A stretch of 64,000 nucleotides of DNA from CBDCYS01 sp965226185 (GTDB lineage Bacteria > Acidobacteriota > Terriglobia > Bryobacterales > UBA6623), in contig CBDDCT010000007.1 in the NCBI GenBank assembly GCA_965226185.1, positions 496,001 through 560,000 of the forward strand, in the 5' to 3' direction. The notes beneath the pieces are model-generated. The model did not search any database and was not told the origin of the DNA. It saw nothing but the letters and a program-made list of their open reading frames with translations. Position numbers and translations under genes: made by a program. Positions 40,809 to 49,835 of this stretch are shown piece after piece (position 1 is the stretch's first letter; each line of letters begins with the position of its first letter).

Positions 40809-41783
40809 ATGAGCAGTAGACGAATTCTCCTGATGGCCCCCTTCTTTTTGCTGGCCACGCTGGCTTTTTGGGCCTACCGCGGCGAGGCTCAACCCGGCAC
40901 GGTGAAAAACATATCGCCCGGCGTGTGGTTCCGCGAGGGCGAGCAAGCCGCGATGGGCCACTGCAACAACATCTTCATCGAGATGAAGGACTACCTGATC
41001 GTAGTCGACGCCAATTTTCCGAGTGGCGCCCGGCTGGCTCTCGAAGACATCAAGAAGCTTTCGAACAAGCCGGTAAAGTACGTCTTCGACACCCATCATC
41101 ACGGTGACCACGCTTATGGCAACACGGTTTGGACTCAGGCTGGTGCGACGACCCTGGCTTATATTGGTGTCGCTCAAGAGATGAAGCGATACGAGCCGGC
41201 CCGCTGGCAAGAAGCCGCCCGGCAGCGCAAGGACGTCGCCGATCTGAAGCTCGACACGGTCGAACCGCCCGCGAAGACCTTCACGGAAAGCCCCTTTGTG
41301 CTCGAGGATGAAACCCGCCGCGTCGAGTTCCACCACTTCGGCTGGGCCCACACGCGCGGCGACGCCTTCGTTTATTTGCCCAAGGAAAGGATCATCTGCA
41401 CCGGCGATGCCATCGTCAACGGTCCTTTCAACTACACCGGCGACGGCAACACGCTGAACTGGCCCAACGTGATCGCGGCGGTCAAGCGGCTCGACATCGA
41501 GCGCGTGCTGCCTGGTCACGGCGGCCCGGGAGGCATGGAAATCATCAACGGTCAATTGCAGTTTTTCCGGGAGCTGACCCAGGCTGCGCAATCCGCCGTC
41601 GACGCGAAGAAAAGCGTGACGGAGATCGTCAAGATTGAAGGTGATGAAGCCGTGTCCACTTCGATCAAGCTATCGCCCTCGGTAAGAAACTGGGTCGGCG
41701 GCCGTCTAGCCGAGCAAATCCGAGTCGCCTACCAAGAAATCACCAGCGGCAAGCCCCACGGCGAAATCCTAGGCGGCAAGTAG
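40809..41783 (+). CDS. Exported metallo-beta-lactamase-fold hydrolase
   Basis: This is a protein of 324 residues with an N-terminal signal/anchor (RILLMAPFFLLATLAFWAYRGEA). The zinc-binding motif THHHGDHAYGN (around residues 95-105) is complete, with the later His and Asp ligands in HFGWAHTRGDAFV, CTGDAIVNGPFN and VLPGHGGPGG. The family includes quorum-quenching lactonases, glyoxalases and sulfatases; the substrate cannot be assigned. The IS1380-type element follows about 40 bp downstream. It acts probably in the periplasm. Confidence 0.85.
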   Translation: MSSRRILLMAPFFLLATLAFWAYRGEAQPGTVKNISPGVWFREGEQAAMGHCNNIFIEMKDYLIVVDANFPSGARLALEDIKKLSNKPVKYVFDTHHHGDHAYGNTVWTQAGATTLAYIGVAQEMKRYEPARWQEAARQRKDVADLKLDTVEPPAKTFTESPFVLEDETRRVEFHHFGWAHTRGDAFVYLPKERIICTGDAIVNGPFNYTGDGNTLNWPNVIAAVKRLDIERVLPGHGGPGGMEIINGQLQFFRELTQAAQSAVDAKKSVTEIVKIEGDEAVSTSIKLSPSVRNWVGGRLAEQIRVAYQEITSGKPHGEILGGK

Positions 41784-41825
41784 GTTTTTCCCCAGTCCTG
41801 CGCGAACCCCGCGATTGGGAATTAG

Positions 41826-43572
41826 CCCGGATTTCTCATCGCGGGGTTGGCGGAAGGCCGCCTTTTGTGGCACAAACATAATGATTACAATATGTTTCAG
41901 CCAGCAAGAAAGCGACCCCTGCCATGACAGAGTGTACCCAAACCAGCTTCACCTTCGCCGACCATGGCCGCCGCCAGGTGGTAGCCCGTTTCGACGGCGG
42001 CATGATCACCTCCGACGGCGGCGCCATGCTGTTGCGCCAGACCGAACAGCGCAGCGGCATCGTGCGGCAGTTCGCCGCCTGCTTCCGTGATCACCGCCAG
42101 CCCGCGCAAGTCGAACACAGCGTGCGCGAGCTGGTCTCGCAGCGCGTCTACGGGCTGGCGCTGGGTTATGAGGACCTCAACGATCACGATCAGCTGCGCT
42201 CCGACCCGCTGCTGGCCCTGCTGAGCGGCAAACAAGACCTCGAAGGCAAGCAGCGCCGCCGAGCCCAAGACCGCGGCAAGGCGGGCGCCGGCAAGAGCAC
42301 TCTCAACCGCCTGGAGTTGACCCCGGCCAAGGCCGGCGCGCAAAGCCGTTACAAGAAGATCGTTCTCGACACGGGCGCGGCCGACCGTCTGCTGACCTCG
42401 CTCTACATTCAATCGCAGCCGTGCCAGCCCGAGCGCATCGTGCTCGATCTCGACGCCACCGACGACGCGCTGCACGGCCGCCAAGAGGGGCGCTTTTTTC
42501 ACGGCTACTACGGACACTATTGCTACCTGCCGCTCTACATTTTCGCCGGGGACCAGTTGCTGTGCGCGCGCCTGCGGCCGTCCAACATCGACGCCTCGGC
42601 GGGGTCGCTCGAAGAGGTCCGGCGCATCGTCGAACAACTGCGGCGGGTGTGGCCCGAGGTCGAGATCCTGCTGCGGGCCGACAGCGGTTTTTGCCGCGAC
42701 GAGATCATGAGCTGGTGCGAGAACCAGGGCGTGGATTACGTGTTCGGACTGGCGAAAAACGAGCGTTTAGAGCGCCTGATCAAGAGACGGATGAAGCTGG
42801 CGCGGCGGCGTTTCGCCAAGAGGGGCAAGGCGGCCCGGGCGTTCGGGGATTTCCGCTACCGCACGCGAACCAGCTGGGCGCGGGGGCGCAGGGTGGTGGC
42901 CAAGGCGGAGTATCTGGCGAAGGGCGAAAACCCGCGTTTCGTGGTGACGTCGCTGACGCCCAAGCAAGCGGCGGCGCAACACTTATACGAGACGATCTAC
43001 TGCGCCCGCGGAGAGATGGAGAACCGCATCAAGGAGCAGCAGCTGGGGCTGTTCGCCGACCGCACCTCGACCGCGCTATTGCGGTCGAATCAGATCCGCT
43101 TATATTTTTCATCGATCGGGTACTGTTTGCTGGAGACGCTGCGGCGGCTGGGGTTGGCGGGGACGAAGATGGCGCGGGCGCAATGCACGACGATCCGGCT
43201 GCGGTTGTTGAAGATCGGAGCGCGCATCCGGATCACGGCGCGCAAAGTGTGGATTTCGCTGGCGACGGGATACGCCTGGGCGGGGGTGTTCGCCCAAGCG
43301 TATGAGAATCTCGAACGGGGGGAGCCGCGGCGCTGCTGAAAACGGCAAGGCGAGTTCAAGTAATACTTGAAGCACACAGGGCTCGACAGGGGCGGCAATC
43401 GAGGTTTGCCCAAAAACAGACGAAAAACGCCTCGGCCAGGGTCGCGGACAGCATGCCGGGCCGTTTCTGCCCCACGGCGGCCCCGCCGAGAGGCGATGCC
43501 GCCTCAAGACCATGAAATCCCATCCCGCGCGCCCCGCCAACCCCGTTTTCGGGAATCGATGAGAAATGCGGG
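41826..43572 (+). mobile_element. IS1380-family element, second type (1747 bp)
   Basis: The inverted ends CCCGGATTTCTCATCG (left) and CCCGCATTTCTCATCG (right, inverted) differ by one base, and both are flanked by TTAG (41822-41825, 43573-43576), a 4-bp target duplication. It encodes a complete transposase. The ends match those of the MITE-like elements at 11345, 44937, 53783 and 55068, which have CTAG or TTAG neighbours, so this IS is the likely source of transposase for them. Confidence 0.85.
41924..43339 (+). CDS. IS1380-family transposase (second type)
   Basis: This is a DDE transposase of 471 residues. It has the starting ARFDGGMITSDGGAMLLRQ, VLDLDATDDALHGRQEGRFF (first Asp), LLRADSGFCRDEIMSWCE (second Asp), and YCARGEMENRIKEQQLGLFADR with LRSNQIRLYFSSIGYCLLE (Glu and the C-terminal signature). 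This is the classical IS1380 family, distinct from the 481-residue transposase elsewhere in the window. The frame is open and complete. About 235 bp of non-coding sequence separate its stop from the right end. Confidence 0.92.
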   Translation: MTECTQTSFTFADHGRRQVVARFDGGMITSDGGAMLLRQTEQRSGIVRQFAACFRDHRQPAQVEHSVRELVSQRVYGLALGYEDLNDHDQLRSDPLLALLSGKQDLEGKQRRRAQDRGKAGAGKSTLNRLELTPAKAGAQSRYKKIVLDTGAADRLLTSLYIQSQPCQPERIVLDLDATDDALHGRQEGRFFHGYYGHYCYLPLYIFAGDQLLCARLRPSNIDASAGSLEEVRRIVEQLRRVWPEVEILLRADSGFCRDEIMSWCENQGVDYVFGLAKNERLERLIKRRMKLARRRFAKRGKAARAFGDFRYRTRTSWARGRRVVAKAEYLAKGENPRFVVTSLTPKQAAAQHLYETIYCARGEMENRIKEQQLGLFADRTSTALLRSNQIRLYFSSIGYCLLETLRRLGLAGTKMARAQCTTIRLRLLKIGARIRITARKVWISLATGYAWAGVFAQAYENLERGEPRRC

Positions 43573-43607
43573 TTAGCGTAAGGACTCGCGGATAGCTGCA
43601 CAGCCAG

Positions 43608-44054
43608 CTATAGAAAGTCCAGCGTTACCGCGTGTTCTTCAATGTCGTCGCGGGTGACGGCGACTTCCGTCGGCCCGCTGAAATTCGCCCGTTCGTCGAA
43701 TATCTGGAATAGGGTCATCTTGACCAGGGCGTATTGTTCGGTGGCGTTGAGTTCGCGCTTGTGGTTTTGCTGCCAGGTTTCCATGATCTGGTGGCTCATG
43801 GACAACGTGATCGTGAAGCTCGAAGCGCGGTCCGAGCTAACGGTGAAAACATATTCGTTTCCCGCTCCTTCACCCGTACCAGTTTCGCGGTATCCTTCAT
43901 AGAAGTATTGATAGACGTATCCAGTTTCAGCGGAATACGCTTTCTCGCGGCGAACCGGCGGCTTGCCTTTGAGCGGAAGTTCTTCCGGCTGTTTCGCGAA
44001 AGCTTTCCGTAGCCAAGCGCCCATACTGGCTGATCCGCGGATGGACCGAACCAT
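43608..44054 (-). CDS. Uncharacterised protein
   Basis: This is a protein of 148 residues with no domain I recognise. An N-terminal basic stretch (GAWLRKAFAKQPEELPLKGKPPVRREKA) is followed by a compact region containing ETGYVYQYFYEGYRETGTGEGAGNEYVFTVSSDRASSFTITL, and then acidic helices. It has no signal peptide or membrane helix, so it is probably cytoplasmic. Start codons at 44054 and 44024 are possible. It is divergent from the phosphoesterase gene. Confidence 0.55.
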   Translation of the reverse strand: MVRSIRGSASMGAWLRKAFAKQPEELPLKGKPPVRREKAYSAETGYVYQYFYEGYRETGTGEGAGNEYVFTVSSDRASSFTITLSMSHQIMETWQQNHKRELNATEQYALVKMTLFQIFDERANFSGPTEVAVTRDDIEEHAVTLDFL

Positions 44055-44205
44055 CTTGAGAAGATTTACAGTTTAGCCGGGGTGAGATTTACAGTCTACC
44101 GGTTCCAGCTCCTAACGGGACGCCCACAAGGCACGAAAGCGCAATCTTCCCGCCCGAATGGAAAGCGTGTGAGAATTGGAGCTTCGGCCTTGCGCTGGTG
44201 GCTTG

Positions 44206-44802
44206 ATGAGGATCCAAATCTTTTCCGATATCCATAACGACTTGGCGGCTCTCGAACGAGTCATTTCGACGCCGGCGGACCTGTATATTTCGGCGGGCGA
44301 TCTGGTGACCTGGGCGAAAGGTCTGCCCCAATGCGGGCGGGTGCTGCAGTCCCTGGGCGAGAAGCTGTGGGTACTGCCGGGCAACCATGAGTCGGCCGGC
44401 CAGATCAGCCGGTTTTGCGAAGAGTTTGGGTTTCGGAACTTTCATGAGCAGGTGTTCGAAGCTGGCCGTTATTCGGTTGCCGGCCTTGGATATTCCAGCC
44501 CCACGCCTTTCGACACTCCCGGTGAATATAGCGAGCGGGAACTGGCCCAGAGGCTCGCGAAATTTGCCGGGCTTTCACCACTGGCGCTTGTTTGCCACGC
44601 TCCGCCGGCCAACACGCGGCTGGATCAAGTTCGAGGCGGCGTCCACGCCGGCAGCAGCGCGGTCCGCGAGTTCATTGAGACGCACGCCCCGCGGCATTTC
44701 TTCTGCGGCCACATCCACGAAGCCGCCGGGGTTTCGATTCAGATGGGCTCCACGCAGGCGCGAAACGTCGGCAAGCAGGGATATCTGTTGGAGCTGGATT
44801 GA
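44206..44802 (+). CDS. Calcineurin-like metallophosphoesterase
   Basis: This is a protein of 198 residues. The phosphoesterase motifs are FSDIHNDLAALE (D-x-H), SAGDLVTWAKG (GD), LPGNHESAGQ (GNHE), VCHAPPANTR and CGHIHEAAG (GHxH), a full two-metal site. It probably hydrolyses phosphomonoesters or diesters in the cytoplasm, like the small MPE proteins of bacteria and archaea. I chose the ATG at 44206 because the domain starts there (MRIQIFSDIH). The substrate is unknown. Confidence 0.88.
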   Translation: MRIQIFSDIHNDLAALERVISTPADLYISAGDLVTWAKGLPQCGRVLQSLGEKLWVLPGNHESAGQISRFCEEFGFRNFHEQVFEAGRYSVAGLGYSSPTPFDTPGEYSERELAQRLAKFAGLSPLALVCHAPPANTRLDQVRGGVHAGSSAVREFIETHAPRHFFCGHIHEAAGVSIQMGSTQARNVGKQGYLLELD

Positions 44803-44936
44803 ACCGGGAACGGCCACGGATGCTGATCCGCTCTGTCGAAAGCCCAAAGGTTTTCGTCCCCTTGGGTTGGGCCGCCGTCCAGGCCGTGGGCGCATGGGCG
44901 CCGCCTTACGGTTAGCGCTCGGAATGGTCACCTCAG

Positions 44937-44986
44937 CCCGCTTTTCTCATCGCGTGCTTCGGCCGTCAGGTGGTGAGAAATGCGGG
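44937..44986. mobile_element. MITE-like element D (short, 50 bp)
   Basis: CCCGCTTTTCTCATCGCG at the left and CGGTGAGAAATGCGGG-like sequence at the right are inverted ends, separated by only GTGCTTCGGCCGTCAG. It is an internally deleted member of the family. TTAG follows at 44987-44990, and the minus-strand TAA stop of the response-regulator gene uses part of that TTAG. Confidence 0.65.
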
Positions 44987-46459
44987 TTAGGCCGAGCGGC
45001 TGGACTGTGACAGCTCTCGGTGGCGCTTGACGTCGATGTTGAGGCGCTGGATCTTCTGATTGAGGGTGGAGAGGGCGACTCGCAGGCGCTTGGCGGCTTC
45101 AGTTTGGCTCCACCCGGCTTTCTCTAGTTCTTCGAGAAGCACCCGGCGCTCAAACTCTTCGACAATCTCGAAAAGGCTCGCTCCGGCGGCGGGCTTGAAC
45201 GTCACCGGCATGCGCATTCTCTCCGCTCCGTCGGTACCCAATAGCGCCTCGGGCAGCAGGTCGGCGCCGACCTCGGGGGCGGTGGCCAAAACCACGGCGC
45301 GTTCCACAACGTTCTCCAGCTCACGGACGTTCCCCGGCCAATTGTGGTTCATCAGGATCTTCATCGCTCCCGGAGAGAATCCCAAAGATGAATGGCCGTT
45401 GGCATCGAGGAACCGCTCGTTTTCCTGACAATACTTGTCGAAGAAGTGACTGCTCAGCAGCGGGATGTCCTCGCGACGCTCGCGCAGGGCGGGGAGGTTG
45501 ACCTGGATGACGTTGAGGCGGTAGTAGAGGTCTTCGCGGAAAGAGCTTTCCGCAACCAGCTTTTCCAAGTCGTCGTTCGTGGCGGCGACGATGCGCACGT
45601 CGACCTTCACCGCTTCGCTGGCGCCAACCGGCATGAACTCTCGCTCTTGTATGACCCGCAACAACTTTGCCTGGGTGTCGATGCTGAGAGTGCTGATCTC
45701 ATCCAGGAAGATCGTTCCTCCATCGGCCACGTCGAAACACCCCCGGCGGGTTTGAATGGCTCCTGTAAACGCGCCGCGCACGTGGCCGAACAACGTCGAT
45801 TCGAGCAAGTCCAGCGGTATCGAGCCGGTGTTGACGGGCACGAACGCCTTGCCGGCTCGCGGTGAATTGGCGTGGATGGCTTTGGCGATCAACTCTTTGC
45901 CGGTGCCGCTGTCCCCGTGAATCAGCACGGTCGAGCGGCTCGGGGCGACCTGGCCCACCAAGTCGAAGACGCGCTGCATGCTGTCGCTTTTTCCAATGAT
46001 GTTCGAGAAACTGAAGCGCGCTTTGAGGACATTCTTGAGATGGGCGTTTTCGCGTTCGAGACTGCGGCGCTGAATTGTCTGATCGATTTCGAGGAGCAGC
46101 TTTTCGTTGTTCCAAGGTTTGGTGAAAAAGTTGGTGGCTCCAAGCCGAATAGCCTGCACCGCTATTTCGATCGAGCCGTAGGCGGTCAGCATGACGATCG
46201 GCGTTTCCCTGTCGCGCGAGCGGACGTCCTCCAGCACGTCGAGCCCGGAGCGGTCCGGAAGCATCAAGTCGAGCAGCACGAGGTCGAAGCTCTTGGAATC
46301 GAGCGCGGCAATGCCGGCGGCTCCGTCGGACGCGGTCGAGACCTCATACTGCTCCAGCTCGAGCAATGTCTCGAGGCTTTCGAGAATCGCGTCTTCGTCG
46401 TCGATGATGAGGATGTTGCCTTTGGCCTTGCTGGCAAGCTGGGAAGACGCCCTAGGCAT
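44987..46459 (-). CDS. Sigma-54-dependent response regulator
   Basis: This is a protein of 490 residues of NtrC type. The receiver domain has the acidic pocket near 20-22, phospho-acceptor D64 (LVLLDLMLPD) and K114. The AAA+ domain has Walker A GDSGTGKE (about 183-190), the sigma-54-contact motif GAFTGA (229-234), Walker B GGTIFLDE and R-finger segments. The C-terminal Fis-type HTH is EKAGWSQTEAAKRLRVALSTLNQKI. It activates RNA polymerase with sigma-54 after phosphorylation. The ATG at 46459 overlaps the kinase stop by 8 bp, so kinase and regulator are co-translated. An upstream in-frame ATG at 46528 would lie inside the kinase gene. Confidence 0.93.
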   Translation of the reverse strand: MPRASSQLASKAKGNILIIDDEDAILESLETLLELEQYEVSTASDGAAGIAALDSKSFDLVLLDLMLPDRSGLDVLEDVRSRDRETPIVMLTAYGSIEIAVQAIRLGATNFFTKPWNNEKLLLEIDQTIQRRSLERENAHLKNVLKARFSFSNIIGKSDSMQRVFDLVGQVAPSRSTVLIHGDSGTGKELIAKAIHANSPRAGKAFVPVNTGSIPLDLLESTLFGHVRGAFTGAIQTRRGCFDVADGGTIFLDEISTLSIDTQAKLLRVIQEREFMPVGASEAVKVDVRIVAATNDDLEKLVAESSFREDLYYRLNVIQVNLPALRERREDIPLLSSHFFDKYCQENERFLDANGHSSLGFSPGAMKILMNHNWPGNVRELENVVERAVVLATAPEVGADLLPEALLGTDGAERMRMPVTFKPAAGASLFEIVEEFERRVLLEELEKAGWSQTEAAKRLRVALSTLNQKIQRLNIDVKRHRELSQSSRSA

Positions 46460-49436
46460 GAATGGCTTTCCTGGCCAGCGGCAAGTCGATCCGGAAGGAA
46501 GTACCCTGCCCCGGCGTACTCTCGACACTCATGGTACCCGAGTGCTCGCGAATGATGCCGTAGCTGACCGCCAAGCCAAGTCCGGTCCCGCGGTTTAGGG
46601 TCTTCGTTGTATAGAAGGGATCGAAGATTTTCTTCAGATCCTTGGAGTTGATGCCCGATCCGGTATCGCTGACAATGACGGTCGCCATTCCCTCATCAGC
46701 CGCCGAGCCGGCCGCGCGGGTTTCCACCCGGAGCCGGCCGCCCTCGGGCATGGCGTCGCGGGCGTTAATAAATAAGTTGAGGAAGACTTGCTGCAAGCGT
46801 CCTGAGTTGCCGACCACTGTCGAGGCTTCCGGGTCCAACTCTGTTTCCACGGTCACCCTGGCTTCCTTCAATTGGGGCTCGACCAGCGCCAGTGTTTCTT
46901 TCACGACATGACCGATATTCAACTCGCCGAATTCGCGCCGGGCGGTCCGCGACACATTCAGCAAGGAATTGACGATTTCACTTGCCCGGAACGTTTGGGA
47001 AGTGATCTTGTCAAGGATCTTGGTTTGCTGAGGATCACCTGTGATGCGCTTGGACAGCATCTGCGCGTAACTCGAGATGACCGCGAGCGGCGTGTTGACT
47101 TCGTGCGCGACACCCGCTGCCACCAAACCGATAGAGCCTAGTTTGTCGGCCTCGATGAGTTGTTCTTCTAGCTCGACCCGCTCGGTCACATCATCAATAA
47201 TGATGAGCCGCCCGATGTGATCGAAGTTTTTCGCCACTAGCGGCGCGATTGCCACATTGAGGATCCGTTCCTGGTCAGCGCCTCGTCCGGGTCCGTTGGA
47301 ACTGGATTTCGGCTGGAACTCCTCCGGGAATTCATTGGCGCGCAGCGGGAACTTGTAGATGTTTTGAATGCCCGACTCGCCTCTCACTTTTTGGAGTTCG
47401 GCGACCAGCGCCCCCGGCAGCAGCTCGATCAGCCGGCGGCCAACCGCGACGTCCCGGGGAATGCCGAACGTCAGCTCGAGCTGAGTGTTCCAGCTTTCGA
47501 CGCGCTCATCCTGGTCCAGGGCTAGGATACCGACATTGAGCGACTCGACGATGTTTTCGTTGTAGTCTTTGAGACGCTCAAACTCGGCGGCCTTTTTTTC
47601 AAGCGACTGCACGAGGCGCGAGTTCTCGAGCGCCACGGCGAAATAGCCGCAAACCGTTTGTACCAGCGAAAGATCTTCGCTCGAGAGATAGTCTCCCGCC
47701 TTCGTCCTGCCTAGCCCGAGATAGGCAATCGCTTTGCCCCGCACGCGGCAGGGGACATAGTAGTTCAGGTCCAGGTCCAGAATCGCGCGGCGGGCGCTGC
47801 CGGATTGTTCGTCCGGCCAGCGCGGATTTTCAAAGAACAAGTAAGGACGGTTGCCGTTGTTCGCGGCAGCCTCGGGAGCCAGGAAACTGAGATCAAGGCT
47901 GTCCCTAGGTTCAATCGGCGCCCCGTGGGCATCGGTCAGGCCTTTGCCGCGGATCAGTTTGAACCCGCCGGCCGGAGCCGCTTGTTCGGAGTTGTGCGCA
48001 ACGAAGACCGCCAAGCGGCGTAGCGCCAGTGTTTGAACGAGGCGATCGGCGAAGCTCGTCACGGCATGGTCCAGATCAGTCTCGCTGCTCAACTCGGAGG
48101 CGAAATCGACCAATGTTCTGCGGTAGTCGTAACGCTCGCGATAAAGACGTTCTTCCAGTTTGGTCTGGATCCAGCCACGCAGCGGCTGAAATAGCAGGGC
48201 CGCCGTGATAACAGACAGCACCCAAGCCGCCGGCGTTAGCTCTCTCAGCGGCATTTCCGCCATGCCGCCCAGCAAGAGCGCGAGCCCGTAGAAGACGGCT
48301 AGCAGCGTAGCCGTTGCCAGCGAATAGGCGATGCCCCTTCGCAAGATGACGTCCACATCCATCAGGCGGAACTTTACCACTGCGTACGCGAATGTAAGGG
48401 GAATCAGCCCCAGCGAGAAGACCGCAAGGCTCTGGTTCGGCCCGGGAACTTGACCCGAGACGTAGGGGACCAAGTAGAAAACGGCGAACGGCAACACGCC
48501 CCAAAGAGTGCCCGTAGCCAGCCATTTTCGCTGCTGCCGCAGAATGACGCTTTCACTCGCTCCCAGCCAAACGTTGAGGATCACCGCGCCGGCCACGAAG
48601 TAGACACCCAGCAGCGCGTACTCGACCCTGTCGAGCAACTGGCGCAGCTCAACGAGCGAAAGGTCGGTTTCCACCGCACCCATTGCGGTCAAATGGTGGA
48701 CGACGAGCATCACGGTGGCAGGGACATACCCAAACAACGCCATCAGTTTGCGCGGGGCCGAGGCGAGCTGGGAACGCGGAAAGATCAAGCAGAAATGCAG
48801 AAAGATGGCGGGCACGAGCAGTGTCGCCCAGACGTCTCCCCAGTAGATGAAGCGGTCAAAGCCGGTTGTCGAGCCCGTGTAGCTGAAACAGTACAAGACG
48901 AAAGAAGCCAGACAAAACAGATAAAAGTGGCGGACCATGGGACGCATGGTCCGCCCTGCAAACACAAAGACCCCAATTGCGAGGTAGGCAACACCCACCA
49001 CCAACTGGAAATAGTAAACAAGTGGCTGGTTGATTGACGCGGCGCCTATGATCAGCGAAGCATCGAAGCCGACCCCGTCACGGGAGACCCCGTATTCCAC
49101 CCGTTTCCAGACTCCAATGCCCGTCAAGATCCGAGGGACGTCGAGCGCCCGGCCAACCCTCATCCGGTTGATGCTCAGCAGCCGGTCAGCAGGCTGAATA
49201 CCGGCATTGGCCGCCGGGCTCCCGGAAGCTACGTTCGACGCAACAACCCTTGCGTCGCCGTCAATCCATACCACGCCGTCATCGGGAAGCTCAAAGACCT
49301 GCCGTTGGCGATAGTTCACCACGACAGCCCCCACCAAAGCGATGGTGGCGATCACCATCAACTTGGTCAAGATCCGGGTTTGGAACCCCTGTCTCATGCC
49401 TCTGATTGCCCGACTGGTGTCGGGGCGAACCTTCAC
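46452..49436 (-). CDS. Large multi-domain sensor histidine kinase
   Basis: This is a protein of 994 residues. After TM1 (about 25-41) comes a periplasmic PDZ-like domain (VVWIDGDARVVASNVASGSPAANAGIQPADRLLSINRM). Next come about eight membrane helices (135-400), a GAF-type domain (450-610), a PAS domain (650-760), a HisKA with the phospho-His in AAGVAHEVNTPLAVIS and an HATPase with N-box NLFINARDAMP, DTGSGI and GTGLGLAVSYG. It signals to the sigma-54 regulator encoded just downstream. The PDZ plus multi-helix sensor suggests detection of a periplasmic or membrane signal (inference). The start may instead be the ATG at 49397. Confidence 0.9.
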   Translation of the reverse strand: MKVRPDTSRAIRGMRQGFQTRILTKLMVIATIALVGAVVVNYRQRQVFELPDDGVVWIDGDARVVASNVASGSPAANAGIQPADRLLSINRMRVGRALDVPRILTGIGVWKRVEYGVSRDGVGFDASLIIGAASINQPLVYYFQLVVGVAYLAIGVFVFAGRTMRPMVRHFYLFCLASFVLYCFSYTGSTTGFDRFIYWGDVWATLLVPAIFLHFCLIFPRSQLASAPRKLMALFGYVPATVMLVVHHLTAMGAVETDLSLVELRQLLDRVEYALLGVYFVAGAVILNVWLGASESVILRQQRKWLATGTLWGVLPFAVFYLVPYVSGQVPGPNQSLAVFSLGLIPLTFAYAVVKFRLMDVDVILRRGIAYSLATATLLAVFYGLALLLGGMAEMPLRELTPAAWVLSVITAALLFQPLRGWIQTKLEERLYRERYDYRRTLVDFASELSSETDLDHAVTSFADRLVQTLALRRLAVFVAHNSEQAAPAGGFKLIRGKGLTDAHGAPIEPRDSLDLSFLAPEAAANNGNRPYLFFENPRWPDEQSGSARRAILDLDLNYYVPCRVRGKAIAYLGLGRTKAGDYLSSEDLSLVQTVCGYFAVALENSRLVQSLEKKAAEFERLKDYNENIVESLNVGILALDQDERVESWNTQLELTFGIPRDVAVGRRLIELLPGALVAELQKVRGESGIQNIYKFPLRANEFPEEFQPKSSSNGPGRGADQERILNVAIAPLVAKNFDHIGRLIIIDDVTERVELEEQLIEADKLGSIGLVAAGVAHEVNTPLAVISSYAQMLSKRITGDPQQTKILDKITSQTFRASEIVNSLLNVSRTARREFGELNIGHVVKETLALVEPQLKEARVTVETELDPEASTVVGNSGRLQQVFLNLFINARDAMPEGGRLRVETRAAGSAADEGMATVIVSDTGSGINSKDLKKIFDPFYTTKTLNRGTGLGLAVSYGIIREHSGTMSVESTPGQGTSFRIDLPLARKAIHA

Positions 49437-49711
49437 CCCAGCACAACCGTTTCTTCACTTTGCAAGTCAATGGCCAAAGCGGGCCCCGACATGAGGCATG
49501 CAAGTCGCTTCGTTTGAACAGTTTGTCTCCAGTGGTCGAAGCGAGGCAGCCGTGAAATACAATTTTCTGGAGAATCCGCAAGTCCGGTCTCTGGAATTCT
49601 GTAGATGGATGTTTCGAAGGGCCGCTGCTGACAGGGTTCACCGCGGTCTTGCTCGACTATTGTGCTCCAGGAAATATGTCCTTTTGAGCCCATCAGAATA
49701 GATGATTTTAC
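49437..49711. other. Divergent intergenic region, left part
   Basis: About 275 bp between the kinase and the envelope operon. I see no gene and no convincing sigma-54 site (GG-N10-GC of the usual type) with confidence. The kinase promoter should lie here. Confidence 0.35.
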
Positions 49712-49741
49712 TTGACGGTCTACCGTCAGACAGCCTAGAAT
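49712..49741 (+). promoter_or_regulatory. Promoter with palindromic operator for the GWxTD operon
   Basis: TTGACG (49712-49717) and TAGAAT (49736-49741), with 18 bp between, form a good sigma-70-type promoter. Inside it lies the perfect 7-bp palindrome TGACGGT-CT-ACCGTCA (49713-49728) overlapping the -35. This is positioned for a repressor or activator. The operon start follows at 49836, with an AAGGGGGGAAGT ribosome site. Confidence 0.55.
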
Positions 49742-49835
49742 CTAAAGTGGGTAGTCGGCTAACAGCGCGGGAGGGACCTGCGTGCCCTATGTGCCACACC
49801 AAATCTAGGCAAACCGCGTGTTCAAGGGGGGAAGT

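Noticed and set aside
49437..49835. A sigma-54 (-24/-12) promoter for the GWxTD operon
   Set aside because: A TGGCAC half-site appears on the opposite strand near 49798, but a matching GC with the right spacing is not convincing; the sigma-70-type pair at 49712-49741 is better.
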